DNA of 64,000 nucleotides, taken from positions 1-64,000 of the forward strand of contig JAHCLG010000011.1 of the NCBI GenBank assembly GCA_026125385.1, written 5' to 3'. The translations under genes and the position numbers were made by a program. Source of the stretch: Legionellales bacterium. GTDB taxonomy: Bacteria > Pseudomonadota > Gammaproteobacteria > JAHCLG01. Under the pieces are notes generated by a model. It searched no databases, was not told where the DNA came from, and was given only the letters and a program-made list of their open reading frames with translations. Below, piece after piece: positions 47,803 through 57,365 of this stretch (positions are counted from its first letter, which is position 1; every line of letters starts with the position of its first letter).

Positions 47803-50800
47803 TTTGTATATCGAACGTCCTGTTCTTGCCTGCGTCGTCAGTTTATTAATTTTTTTATTTGGCTTACGCGCTATGGATAGTTTAACCTTGCGGCAATTTC
47901 CGCAAGTCGAAAATACGGTGATTACCATTACCACCGCGTATCCTGGTGCGGATGCCAAATTAATCCAAGGGTTCATTACCACCCCAATTGAAAAATCCGT
48001 CGCCAGTGCCAATGGTGTCGACTACATTACCTCCGATAGCGATCAAGGCATCAGCACGATTAAAGCCTATATTCGTTTAAATGCTGATCCGAACCAAGCC
48101 TTTACCGAAATTATGAGTAAAGTCGCGCAAGTTAAAAATATCTTACCGCGCGAAGCGCAAGATCCCGTCATCAGCAAAGACACGGGATCGCAAGTGGCGT
48201 TAATGTATGTGAGTTTTAATAGCGATCAAATGTCTGCCATGCAAATCACCGACTACATTTCTCGCGTGGTGCAACCAGAAATTGAAACGATTCCAGGCGT
48301 GGCTGAGGCGCAGATCTTAGGCGGAAAAACCTTTGCCATGCGTATTTGGTTGAACCCCAAACAAATGGCCGCACTCAATGTGACTGCAAGCGATGTCAGT
48401 AATGCGCTACTTAATAATAATTTCCAATCTGCAGCCGGCAGCACAAAAGCGCAATTAATTGCTTATAGCATTAATGCCCAAACTAATTTAACCACGGAAA
48501 AAGAATTTGGAAATATTGTAGTGCGTGAAACGAATAATTCCCTGATTCGTTTAAAAGATATCGCAACCATTTCCTTGGGTTCTGAAGATTATGAATCGAA
48601 CGTAACTTTTAATGGCAAACAAGCCATTTTTATTGGCATTCAAGGCACACCTGAATCCAATCCACTGACGGTGATTAATCAAGTTCGCGCAACGTTACCA
48701 GAAATTGCCAAATCTTTTCCACCCTCGCTGCACGTCAAAATTGTTTATGATGCGACAAAATATATTAGCAGTTCCATTCATGAAGTGATCACGACGATTT
48801 TAGAAGCCACGATCATCGTAATTTTAGTGATTTTTTTATTTTTAGGATCATTGCGATCAGTCATTATTCCTGTGGTCACCATTCCTTTATCTTTAGTCGG
48901 TGTTTGCACTTTCATGTTATTCATGGGTTACTCCATTAATTTATTAACCTTGCTAGCGATGGTATTAGCGATTGGCATGGTGGTGGATGATGCCATTGTG
49001 GTGGTAGAAAATATTCATCGCCATATTGAACATGGCGAATCGCCCTTACAAGCAGCACTGCATGGCGCGCGCGAAATTGCGCTACCCGTTATCGCCATGT
49101 CAATTACCTTAGCCGCAGTTTATTTACCCATTGGATTTACCAGCGGTTTAACAGGCGCACTCTTTAAAGAATTCGCATTTACTCTAGCAGGTACTGTGAT
49201 CATTTCCGGCGTGGTTGCTCTCACCCTATCACCCATGCTTTGCGCAAAATTATTAAACAAAGAACAAAATAATGGGAAATTTGTTCAATACATCGATCAA
49301 AAATTTGATCGCTTGCGCGTATTTTATCAAGCACGCTTACACAATACTTTGGATAATCGATCTGTGATAGTAGTACTTTGTGTTGTGGTATTTTTTAGTA
49401 TTGTATTTTTATACACGCATACGCAAAAAGAATTAGCTCCCGAAGAAGATCAAAGCGTATTATTCATGGGCGGGACCGCACCGGAATATGCTAATAGCGA
49501 TTATGTCAAAGCATTTACTTCGCAATTAAATCCTTTGTTTAAAAAAATATCCGCCATGCAAGATTATTTTGTGATTAATGGCATGCAAGGAGTGAATAGT
49601 TTTTTTGCGGGAATGATTTTAAAACCCTGGGATGAACGCAAAGAATCACAAAAACAAGTTTCAGCCGCCATTCAAAAACAAATTAATTCTATTGCTGGTG
49701 TCCAAGTTGGCGTATTTCCCCTGCCCTCCCTGCCCACGGGAAGTAATGGTTTGCCTGTGCAATTTGTGATAACCACCACCGGCAGCTATAGCCTGTTATA
49801 CCAAATCACCGAAAAATTATTAGCACGCGCGCAACAAAGTGGACGATTTTTATTTGTGCAAAGCACTTTGCAATTCGATAAACCCGAATTAAATCTCACG
49901 ATTAATCGCGATAAAGCGGGTGATCTGGGAATTAATATGCAAGATATTGGCAATAGTTTAGCAACCTTACTGGGTGGCAATTATTTAAATTATTTCAGCT
50001 TAGAAGGACGCAGTTATAAAGTAATTCCGCAATTAGCGCGCCAATATCGTTTAAATCCGCAACAATTAAACCAAGTCTATATTACCACTCAAAATAAACA
50101 ATTAATTCCGCTCTCGACATTAATAAAATTAAATTTTACGGTACAACCTAACACCTTAAGTCATTTCCAACAATTAAATTCTGCGACGATTCAGGGCTTG
50201 CCAATGCTCGGCTTATCCATGGGCGATGTGTTAGAATGGTTACAACAACAAGCACAAGAAATTTTACCCAAAGGCATGACCTATAATTTTGCGGGCGAAT
50301 CACGATCGTATGTTACCGAAGGCAATACCTTAGTCAGTGCCTTTATTTTTGCGATTATCGTAATTTTCTTAGTGTTAAGCGCACAATTTGAAAGTTTCCG
50401 TGATCCGTTAATTATTTTAATCAGTGTGCCCATGTCCATTTGTGGCGCGCTCATTCCCTTAAACTTAGGTTTAGCCAGTATTAATATTTATACTCAAGTT
50501 GGATTAATTACATTAATTGGCTTAATCTGCAAACATGGGATTCTCATGGTGCAATTTGCCAACGAGTTGCAACGCGATGAAGGTTTATCCATCCGCGACG
50601 CCATTGAAAAAGCCGCCAGCATTCGCCTGCGCCCCATTCTCATGACCACGGCGGCAATGATTTTAGGCGGACTGCCCTTATTACTCGCCAAAGGCGCAGG
50701 CGCTGTCAGTCGCTTTGATATTGGTTTAGTGATTTCCACCGGTATGTTAATTGGTACTTTATTCACTTTATTTGTTGTTCCTACCGTCTATACTTTTTTA

Positions 50801-50830
50801 GCCAATCGGCATGTTGTCGAAAAAGGGTGA
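47786..50830 (+). CDS. RND (HAE1-type) efflux pump
   Basis: The 1014-residue pump has 12 membrane helices and two large periplasmic loops. Family motifs are FIERPVLACVVSLL-like start (YIERPVLACVVSLL), GMVVDDAIVVVENIHRHIE in helix 4 with the paired Asp of the proton relay, and GLICKHGILMVQFANELQ in helix 10 with the Lys. It is closest in look to the MexF/VexF-like, metal-independent HAE1 pumps. Substrates are probably amphiphilic drugs or detergents. It ends a two-gene operon. Confidence 0.94.
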   Translation: MKRFTDLYIERPVLACVVSLLIFLFGLRAMDSLTLRQFPQVENTVITITTAYPGADAKLIQGFITTPIEKSVASANGVDYITSDSDQGISTIKAYIRLNADPNQAFTEIMSKVAQVKNILPREAQDPVISKDTGSQVALMYVSFNSDQMSAMQITDYISRVVQPEIETIPGVAEAQILGGKTFAMRIWLNPKQMAALNVTASDVSNALLNNNFQSAAGSTKAQLIAYSINAQTNLTTEKEFGNIVVRETNNSLIRLKDIATISLGSEDYESNVTFNGKQAIFIGIQGTPESNPLTVINQVRATLPEIAKSFPPSLHVKIVYDATKYISSSIHEVITTILEATIIVILVIFLFLGSLRSVIIPVVTIPLSLVGVCTFMLFMGYSINLLTLLAMVLAIGMVVDDAIVVVENIHRHIEHGESPLQAALHGAREIALPVIAMSITLAAVYLPIGFTSGLTGALFKEFAFTLAGTVIISGVVALTLSPMLCAKLLNKEQNNGKFVQYIDQKFDRLRVFYQARLHNTLDNRSVIVVLCVVVFFSIVFLYTHTQKELAPEEDQSVLFMGGTAPEYANSDYVKAFTSQLNPLFKKISAMQDYFVINGMQGVNSFFAGMILKPWDERKESQKQVSAAIQKQINSIAGVQVGVFPLPSLPTGSNGLPVQFVITTTGSYSLLYQITEKLLARAQQSGRFLFVQSTLQFDKPELNLTINRDKAGDLGINMQDIGNSLATLLGGNYLNYFSLEGRSYKVIPQLARQYRLNPQQLNQVYITTQNKQLIPLSTLIKLNFTVQPNTLSHFQQLNSATIQGLPMLGLSMGDVLEWLQQQAQEILPKGMTYNFAGESRSYVTEGNTLVSAFIFAIIVIFLVLSAQFESFRDPLIILISVPMSICGALIPLNLGLASINIYTQVGLITLIGLICKHGILMVQFANELQRDEGLSIRDAIEKAASIRLRPILMTTAAMILGGLPLLLAKGAGAVSRFDIGLVISTGMLIGTLFTLFVVPTVYTFLANRHVVEKG

Positions 50831-50893
50831 GATCACCAAACAACGCGTTTTGTTACACGTCCTTGTGAATACGAACATTCAAGGCGCTTTGAT

Positions 50894-51011
50894 TCAAAAT
50901 AAAGGGTTTAGCGAGCGTTTTCCTGCTGTAAGCAGTAATTGACCACCAAGTCCTTTTCCTTGAATCGTGACGTTTGTTAATAGCCTCTTCACGCCAAATG
51001 GGTAAGCTCAT
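50894..51011 (-). pseudogene. TacT-type GNAT toxin remnant
   Basis: The frame starts with ATG at 51011, overlapping the tacA stop (ATGA), and reads MSLPIWREEAINKRHD, the usual TacT start. It then passes, with a frame shift, into TIQGKGLGGQLLLTAGKRSL, the acetyl-CoA motif of the same family, and stops at 50894. About 80 codons between the two parts are missing; the join lies in CGTCACGAT, which can encode both RHD and VTI. The remaining part after motif A is also lost. Upstream to 50831 nothing is readable. Confidence 0.75.
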
Positions 51012-51099
51012 GATTGCTTTGGTAATGCAAAGGCTGCTGCCATCAGTTTTTTATTAGGTGCAGGTGGATTATCTAAAAGCTCCAAGACATGCAGACTAT
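51008..51099 (-). pseudogene. C-terminal part of interrupted tacA antitoxin gene
   Basis: The minus strand reads DSLHVLELLDNPPAPNKKLM and on to a TGA at 51010-51008. This is the toxin-binding tail of DUF1778/TacA antitoxins. Joined to 53311-53503 across the insertion element, with one copy of the 6-bp duplication removed, it gives an exact 93-codon frame. Confidence 0.85.
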
Positions 51100-51193
51100 C
51101 CCACATTGAGCTACCCCCCACCCATAAAAAATGGATTTAATTTTGTGAAAAGATAGCCTAATCTATACGGCATTTAAGTGAGGAGAGTAAGCC

Positions 51194-52891
51194 GTGGAGA
51201 TGGAAATCAAGCGAGTGGATCATTTAGGAGTGTTAGCGGGAGTTATTAAAGACTTGCGGCTCGTTGAAGCCATCGATGAGAGGCTTAAGAAAGACTTGAA
51301 CGAGCAGGAAAATATTACGGCAGGTGAAGCGATAGCGGGCATGATTTTGAATGGTCTTGGGTTTTCGGATAAACCCCTGAGCTTAACGCCAAATTTTTTT
51401 GAAACCAAAGCATTAGAACTATTATTTCGCCCTGGAGTAGAAGCTTCCTATTTTAATCGTCACAAGTTGGGTAAGGTATTGGATAGCGCACATGATTATG
51501 GGTGTGAGCAACTCTATATTGAATTAGCATCGAGGTGTTGCATTCAAGAAAAACTTGATTTGACGTATACCAGTTTAGATACGACGTCATTTTCATTGGA
51601 TGGAGAATACACAGAAGGGAGTGATGAACATACGATTAAAATAACGCATGGGTATTCAAAAGATTGTCGACCGGATTTAAAACAGGTTATACAAGAGTTA
51701 TTAGTGAGTCAGGATGGAGGAGTTCCATTGATGATGAAAAGCTGGGATGGGAATGCCTCAGATAATATGATTTTTCAGCAGCGAGCAGAAATGTTGATAG
51801 AACTATTTAAAAAATCGGATTTACCGCACTACTTAATTGCGGACTCTAAATTATATACGGAGTCTAATGCAATTAATTTAATTCGATTATCGTTTATAAC
51901 GCGCATACCAGGGAATATTGCCGAGGAAGGCCGTGCGATAACAGAAGCCATTGCCTGTAATCAGTGGACGGTGCTGGATAAGAAAAACAAATACTTTGTC
52001 AAGGATATCATTCATTATAATATGGCACAGCGTTGGATTGTGGTCAGGTCAAGTGAAGCTGAGCAACGGGCTAGAAAGACGTTAGAAAAAGCGATTAAGA
52101 AAGAGTATGAGAAAATAGAAAAAGAATTATGGCATTTTTCAAATCAGGCTTATCACTGTGTAGAAGATGCGGAGAAGGCGTTAACGAAAATGAGTCAGAA
52201 ATTTCGTTATCATAAAATTGATAAAACGACCATCAATCAGAAGTTGAAATATCATGGGTTAGGTAGGCCGAAAAAGGGTAGCGAGCCGAGTACAATTGAA
52301 TATTTGGTCACAGCGAGTGTGATTGAAGATACGCAGACAATACAATCGCTCTTAGAACAACGTTCCTGTTTTGTGATTGGAACAAATATTAATAGCGAGT
52401 AATTAACTGCGTCTGAAGTGATTGCTGGGTACAAACGCCAAAATGGAAGTATTGAAAATTTGGGTTTTCGATTTTTAAAAGATCCAATTTTTTTTGCCAG
52501 TTCATTATTTTTGAAAAAGCCAAGTAGAATAATGGGATTATTAATGGTGATGACATTATCGCTTTTAGTTTATTCTATTGCTCAACGGAGAATAAGAAAT
52601 AGTTTAGAAGAAAATAATGAAACGCTACCGAATCAAATTAATCAACCCATTAAGAATCCCACCATGCGCTGGATCTTTCAGATGCTGGATGGGATTGATT
52701 ATGTAAAAATAAAAATAGAGGGAGTAACAAAAATAATGATACACGGAATGACCGATTTAAAGAAAAAAATTATTCTATTGATGGGAGAGTCGGTTGCCAC
52801 TATTTATGGCTTTGTACAAAACAACACATTATTAGAATGCCACATTGAAAACGTTTACTCGCTTGAAACAATTAAGAAATTAAGTCATTAA
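51194..52891 (+). pseudogene. IS1634-family transposase with an in-frame stop
   Basis: The 566-codon frame starts at GTG 51194 (or ATG 51200) after GGAGAG. The N-terminal DUF4277-type domain (VDHLGVLAGVIKDLRLVEAI) is followed by a DDE catalytic region: SLDTTSFSLDGEY and YLIADSKLYTESN supply the first two acidic residues. TAA at 52400-52402 breaks the frame, but the same frame continues LTASEVIAGYKRQNGSIENL, then FRFLKDPIFFASSLFLKKP, the conserved C-terminal part with the last catalytic Glu. A C-to-T change of a CAA codon would explain the stop. Without readthrough the enzyme is dead. Confidence 0.88.
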
Positions 52892-53115
52892 ACCTATTGG
52901 ATGGCGCGAATGATTTTTAATGTTTTTTCAAAAAACTCAGCATTAAACTCCGCGAACTATCTGAAAAACCCTGCACATTCTATCTCATTCCCGCTATCGC
53001 TTTCCCGGGTTGTTCCGCGTCCAAATTTTAACAGTAATTAGGTGATATTTTGTATCTTAATTTATTATAAATTGGGTCTAGTTTTTCTCGCTCGCCTTAT
53101 TTCTGTTCACTTGGT

Positions 53116-53310
53116 TCTTTCTTAAGCCTTTCATCGATGGTTTCAACGAGCCGCAAGTCTTTAATAACTCCCGCTAACACTCCTAAATGATCCACTCGCT
53201 TGATTTCCATCCCCTCAGCTTACTCTACTCACTTAAATGCCGTATTGATTAGGCTATCTTTTCACAAAATTAAATCCATTTTTTATGGGTGGGGGGTAGC
53301 TCAATGTGGG
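53116..53310 (-). repeat. Inverted second copy of the element's left end
   Basis: Reverse-complemented, these 195 bases match 51100-51294 without gaps and with about seven mismatches. The minus strand would encode the transposase start EIKRVDHLGVLAGVIKDLRL and stops matching after KKER-type codons (GGCTTAAGAAAGA). It is therefore a truncated inverted copy, and it forms the right end of the inserted unit. Confidence 0.88.
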
Positions 53311-53503
53311 GACTATCATTTTCAGACAACGCTATATGTTCGTTTTCGTCAATCACCTTTTGCGCTGCTGATACAACGTTTCGTATGACAAACTCTGTCA
53401 AATTAGTATGCTGCAAAGTAGTTGCGCGTATCAGTAGGGCTTTTTCATTTGACGCGATACGCAATGACATTCGGCCATTGGTTTCTACGGGTATTTGAGG
53501 CAT
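53311..53503 (-). pseudogene. N-terminal part of interrupted tacA antitoxin gene
   Basis: ATG at 53503 follows an AGGAG site. The product starts MPQIPVETNGRMSLRIASNE and continues TTLQHTNLTEFVIRNVVSAA, a DUF1778/TacA ribbon-helix-helix DNA-binding domain, and reaches LSENDS where the element was inserted. In the present state the frame runs into the element and ends soon after. TacA normally neutralises the acetyltransferase toxin TacT, whose remnant lies at 50894-51011. Confidence 0.88.
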
Positions 53504-53615
53504 TTATAGGCGCTCCTTTGGTAAAATTAAATAGTTAACCAGCAATTATTTTTTTAAAATTTTTACGACAAAATAGCCACAAATCCGATATTATTTGATA
53601 ATAGCTCAAAATCAT

Positions 53616-54644
53616 TCAGCCATTTAAAAGTTGGGTTAATACTTCCCACACACGTTGCGGGGGAATATCGGTGTAACAGGCTGGAGAAACGCTGGTTATT
53701 TCAGGGTAATTACAGTGTTGACGATAACAAGGCGCGCAGGGAAAATTGGCTTGTAAGTGAATTTGTTGATCGCCTGTTGATCCAATTAATCCTGAATCAG
53801 TGGAGCCATAAATTACTACTGCCGGAATATTTAACGCTGCGGTTAAATGACTTAATCCCGTATCCACACACACGGCTGCAGTTGCTTTGGCGATGACACT
53901 CGCCATTTCTGCGACACCTAAAAAAGGTAATACGTGCGCGTGAGGAAATAAATTTGCTAAGCGTTGCGCGCGCTCTTGCTCAAGACGATTTCCCCAAGTT
54001 AATAATACGGTTTGTTGTTGAATACCTGCGAAATTTAATAATTCTTGCCAATAAGATTCTGGCCACCATTTGGTTTCCCAGCTAGCATTATGAATAAATA
54101 ATAAATAATGATCGGGTAATGTAAATGTAATTTGTGGTAAGCGAGTCCGCTCAATGCCAAAGTCAGGTTGCTGGGTTGGCAACGGATAATTTAATATTTG
54201 CGAAAATAATTGGCGCAAACGTGTAATGGCATGCAAATTTTTATCGACCTGATATTTTTTTTGATAAAACCACTGCGCACCAAATTCGCGCGCGCTATGT
54301 TTATCCAAACCACAGCGGGTGCCACGGGAGAATGCTGTAATAATTGCGCTTTTTAAATTGTTTTGACCATCGATGACTAAATCGTAATTGTGCTCTCTTA
54401 CATTGTTGATGAATTTTTTTATTTCGCCATTGCTGATACTTTTCAACCAGCTTTTACGCCAGCGTCGGTGCGCGCTGGGTATAATTTTATTTATCGCAGG
54501 ATGCCATTTAGCAACATCTTGAAATCCCTCGTCAATCACCCAATCAAATTCGATCGTCGGGATTGCATTTTTAGCATCGGTTAATGCTGGCAGCGCATGA
54601 ATTAAATCACCCATGGAAGTTAATTTGACTAAGAGTACACGCAT
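53616..54644 (-). CDS. waaC: LPS heptosyltransferase I WaaC
   Basis: WaaC adds the first heptose to Kdo2-lipid A at the inner face of the inner membrane. The GT9 start MRVLLVKLTSMGDLIHALPAL is characteristic, as are VIDGQNNLKSA and the donor-binding region VCVDTGLSHLTAALNIPAV and YGSTDSGLIG. The 342-residue length is slightly above E. coli WaaC. Its ATG overlaps the stop of the upstream oxygenase gene (TAATG). Confidence 0.93.
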   Translation of the reverse strand: MRVLLVKLTSMGDLIHALPALTDAKNAIPTIEFDWVIDEGFQDVAKWHPAINKIIPSAHRRWRKSWLKSISNGEIKKFINNVREHNYDLVIDGQNNLKSAIITAFSRGTRCGLDKHSAREFGAQWFYQKKYQVDKNLHAITRLRQLFSQILNYPLPTQQPDFGIERTRLPQITFTLPDHYLLFIHNASWETKWWPESYWQELLNFAGIQQQTVLLTWGNRLEQERAQRLANLFPHAHVLPFLGVAEMASVIAKATAAVCVDTGLSHLTAALNIPAVVIYGSTDSGLIGSTGDQQIHLQANFPCAPCYRQHCNYPEITSVSPACYTDIPPQRVWEVLTQLLNG

Positions 54645-55288
54645 TAATATTCCGCTTTTACAAACAACTTTTTTAAATTTTTTATTTTAGCGCTAAAACT
54701 GTGTTTATTACTATGACTTTGCAATGCCTGTTTATCGGTCATATAATTCATTTGAATAGAATGGCGCGCACCTTCGAAGGGTAAATAACCATGCCAACAA
54801 TTATGGGTCACTTCAAAAATAAGGCATGAACCCGTTGTCGGTTTAATTTGCGCCACATAATCATGCAAATCGTGATTATTCTTTAAAATTCGCAAACAAC
54901 CGGCATCGCCATGCCATTGTTGATTTAAATACACTAACAACGTCATTTTTTTATCTTTTGAGTCGGTATGAATACGCCCATCTTTAGCGCGCGAATAACC
55001 GCGAAGCGTGGTCATGCACGGACGATCGGTTAAATCTATTTTAAATTGTCTAGCAATCACTTCACGCAAGTCATCACTTTCTAATTCTTGAATTAATTGA
55101 TTAAAGAGTGGTGAATAGTGATTTTGGCTTAAAGGGATTGAGCCACCATCTTGAATGGCAGGAAAACTTAAAGCAATAGCATCGACTTTTTCAGAATAAA
55201 ATATTTGATCGATAATTAAATGAGGAAACGGAGTTTGAATAACCGGGTTTTGAGTAATTGCAGCGATATTAATTAAATTTAAACTCAT
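54644..55288 (-). CDS. 2-oxoglutarate/Fe(II) oxygenase in the LPS core operon
   Basis: The 214-residue protein has the prolyl-4-hydroxylase-type fold: metal ligands His107 and Asp109 in RIHTDS, His166 in NCWHGY, and the 2-oxoglutarate Arg175 in GARHSIQMNY. The strand MTLLVYLNQQWHGDAGCLRI lies between them, as usual. Its place between waaC and a WaaE-like transferase, with one-base contacts on both sides, suggests that it hydroxylates a sugar or lipid part of LPS; this is inference. A free amino acid or protein substrate is the alternative. Confidence 0.85.
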   Translation of the reverse strand: MSLNLINIAAITQNPVIQTPFPHLIIDQIFYSEKVDAIALSFPAIQDGGSIPLSQNHYSPLFNQLIQELESDDLREVIARQFKIDLTDRPCMTTLRGYSRAKDGRIHTDSKDKKMTLLVYLNQQWHGDAGCLRILKNNHDLHDYVAQIKPTTGSCLIFEVTHNCWHGYLPFEGARHSIQMNYMTDKQALQSHSNKHSFSAKIKNLKKLFVKAEY

Positions 55289-55289
55289 G

Positions 55290-56057
55290 TTATTTTCCCG
55301 AATGGTTGTGTAATTCTTGCAATTTTAAATAACGATAGTACGTGTATTCCGCAATCGATTTTGCGAGCATAAATCCAGCTTTGCCATCTAAAAAACCGCC
55401 GCGCCATAGATAGTTGCGTAAAAATGCCCAGACTCCTTTTAATTCAGCCTTAAGAAAATTCGCCTTTTTTCCTTGATCGAATAATTTTTTTGCCCCTGCC
55501 GTGGAGTAACGATTAATTTTATCAACCAATTCATGTAAATCTTGATAGGGATGATGATGAATTTTTTGCGTTAAACGCCCAATTTTTCCATCAACTTGAA
55601 GATTTTCGTGTAAAATGGCCTGGTCAAAACGCGTGTGCTCGCGTTTAAACAAGCGCACATGAGTTTCCCCGCCCCAATCGCCAAAACGAATCGCTTGTTG
55701 TAAAAAATACGATTGAAAGGGAATTTCATAGGCGCTACAAGAGGTGTTGCGGATCGTATATTGAATTTCTTGAGCCAGTTCTGGAGTAACACGCTCATCC
55801 GCATCGAGTGATAACACCCAGTCACCTCGCGCTTTTTCTAACGCACGTTGTTTTTGCACACCGTAACCCAGCCAATCCATGACAAAAATACTCGCATTAA
55901 ACTCTTTAGCAATCAGCAGCGTATCATCGGTGCTACCAGAATCCACTAGAATGATTTCATCGACAAAAGCAATTGAGCGTAAGCACTCGCGAAGATTATG
56001 CGCTTCGTTATAGGTAATGATAATTGCGCTTAAGTGCGGTTTATGTGGTGTTTCCAT
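55290..56057 (-). CDS. WaaE/KdtX-like family 2 glycosyltransferase
   Basis: The 255-residue enzyme is a GT2 transferase of the LPS-core type. It has IITYNEAHNLRECLRSIAFVDEI split over its first strand and helix, DSGSTDDTLLIAKEF, the DxD site in LSLDADERVTPE and the late FLRNYLWRGGFLDGKAGFMLA, which is shared by WaaE and other core beta-glucosyltransferases. It is first in a three-gene run with the oxygenase and waaC. Confidence 0.88.
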   Translation of the reverse strand: METPHKPHLSAIIITYNEAHNLRECLRSIAFVDEIILVDSGSTDDTLLIAKEFNASIFVMDWLGYGVQKQRALEKARGDWVLSLDADERVTPELAQEIQYTIRNTSCSAYEIPFQSYFLQQAIRFGDWGGETHVRLFKREHTRFDQAILHENLQVDGKIGRLTQKIHHHPYQDLHELVDKINRYSTAGAKKLFDQGKKANFLKAELKGVWAFLRNYLWRGGFLDGKAGFMLAKSIAEYTYYRYLKLQELHNHSGK

Positions 56058-56180
56058 GATTGCAAGGCGTCGTTGTTAAGAGCTGTATACTAACAAGTTA
56101 GCGCTGAGCAGGCAATCGCTAAGCACTGGTTAAAACCCTTCAATGTTGACTCTAAACTACTGATTACTTGGTGATGGTAA

Positions 56181-56549
56181 TCATTTTACTTGTGGTGAGT
56201 CATGAGTATTAGTAAATGAAATTGTAGTAGTTGATGTTGTTGGTGGGTGGCATGTCTTGTTTTGATGGAATAATGAATAACGTCTAGCTTTATTATTATT
56301 CAATTGTGATGCTGTTGACCATGAATAATCCTTATAATTATCTCGCGCAGAGTAACCCTTGTTATTGACAATATCTGGGGCTGCCCCTGCCTTAAGCAGC
56401 ATATTAATAATGCTATTTTTTATATTTTTATCAAGTTCCGAATTAAAGGCACAGGCATTTATAGGTGTAAAGCCAGAATTATTTGTTTGATTAACAAAAT
56501 TCTTACTCACAAGTAGACGAAATGGTGAAACATGGGTGATGCGAGATAA
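56181..56549 (-). pseudogene. Ankyrin-repeat protein fragment
   Basis: The open frame begins right after a TAA at 56552-56550 and has no ATG at its start; a GTG lies at 56510. It reads RLLVSKNFVNQTNNSGFTPI, then IINMLLKAGAAPDIVNNKGYSARD, that is parts of two or three ankyrin repeats, and ends in a Ser/Thr-rich tail. It is most likely the C-terminal remainder of a longer ankyrin protein whose 5' part was lost to the neighbouring transporter region. Confidence 0.65.
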
Positions 56550-56582
56550 TTACGGTGTTGACCATTCTACTCTGCTGCGATA

Positions 56583-57365
56583 TTAACTCCGTAAACCAAC
56601 GCCTTTTTTCAGCAAATGACAGCACAGCCAAAACAGCACGACAATACAAATGATGATGACTAGTAAGGTAATATCAACTGGCACATCAGAAAAACCAAAA
56701 AACGCATAACGAAAGGCATTGATTAAATATAAAATCGGATTGAAATACGATAATTTTTGCCAGAAGGATGGCAGTAAATGAATGGAATAAAAAACTCCGC
56801 CTAAATAGGTTAACGGGGTTAACACAAAGGTGGGAACAATGGCAATGTCATCAAAACGGCGCGCGTATAAGGCGTTAATAAATGCCAGCAGGCCAAGTAA
56901 AATACTGGCAAGACTTGCGATTAAAAAAACCATAAGATAATGTTTAATCGGCAGATGAGTAAAGAATAGTGCTACGATAAACACTAAAATACCCGATAAT
57001 AATCCGCGTAATACCGCACCGAACAGATTAGCCAGTAAATACGTTAAGTTGGTGGTCGAAGAAACTACAATTTCTTCAATTGAGTGTTGGAAACGCGCGC
57101 TAAAAACAACAGCGGTGACATGTCCGTAGGCATTGGTGATAACAGCCATCATTAATAATCCAGGTGTGATATATTGCATATAGGTGTAACCCTGGATGGA
57201 TTGTAATTGTGAACCGATCAAATGACCAAAAATTAAAAAATATAAGGTCATGGTAACCACTGGCGGCAAAACGGTTTGCGACCATAAACGAAAAATACGT
57301 TTGATTTGTGCAATGGTTAAGGTGCAAAAAGCTATCCATTGACGAAATAAAAAATCACGCTGCAT
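56583..57365 (-). CDS. yadH: ABC-2 type permease YadH
   Basis: A 260-residue ABC-2 permease with six membrane helices. QGYTYMQYITPGLLMMAVITNAYGHV and the late LTPLTYLGGVFYSIHLLPSFWQ (split here) match E. coli YadH. It pairs with the ATPase gene upstream, overlapping it by 11 bases. The substrate of YadGH is not known. Confidence 0.92.
   Translation of the reverse strand: MQRDFLFRQWIAFCTLTIAQIKRIFRLWSQTVLPPVVTMTLYFLIFGHLIGSQLQSIQGYTYMQYITPGLLMMAVITNAYGHVTAVVFSARFQHSIEEIVVSSTTNLTYLLANLFGAVLRGLLSGILVFIVALFFTHLPIKHYLMVFLIASLASILLGLLAFINALYARRFDDIAIVPTFVLTPLTYLGGVFYSIHLLPSFWQKLSYFNPILYLINAFRYAFFGFSDVPVDITLLVIIICIVVLFWLCCHLLKKGVGLRS

Larger units (their letters stand above)
51100..53310. mobile_element. 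IS1634-family insertion element with 6-bp target duplication
   Basis: The element starts CCCACATTGAG and ends CTCAATGTGGG, and is flanked on both sides by GACTAT (51094-51099 and 53311-53316). Removing it with one GACTAT restores the reading frame of tacA, which fixes its borders. It carries one transposase gene with a nonsense codon. The first and last 195 bases (51100-51294 and 53116-53310) are inverted copies with about seven mismatches by eye; both include the transposase start region. The stretch 52892-53115 holds no gene that I can see. Confidence 0.88.

Noticed and set aside
53200-53388. Plus-strand open frame over the right end of the IS
   Set aside because: It crosses the IS border into antisense tacA, so it cannot be an ancient gene.
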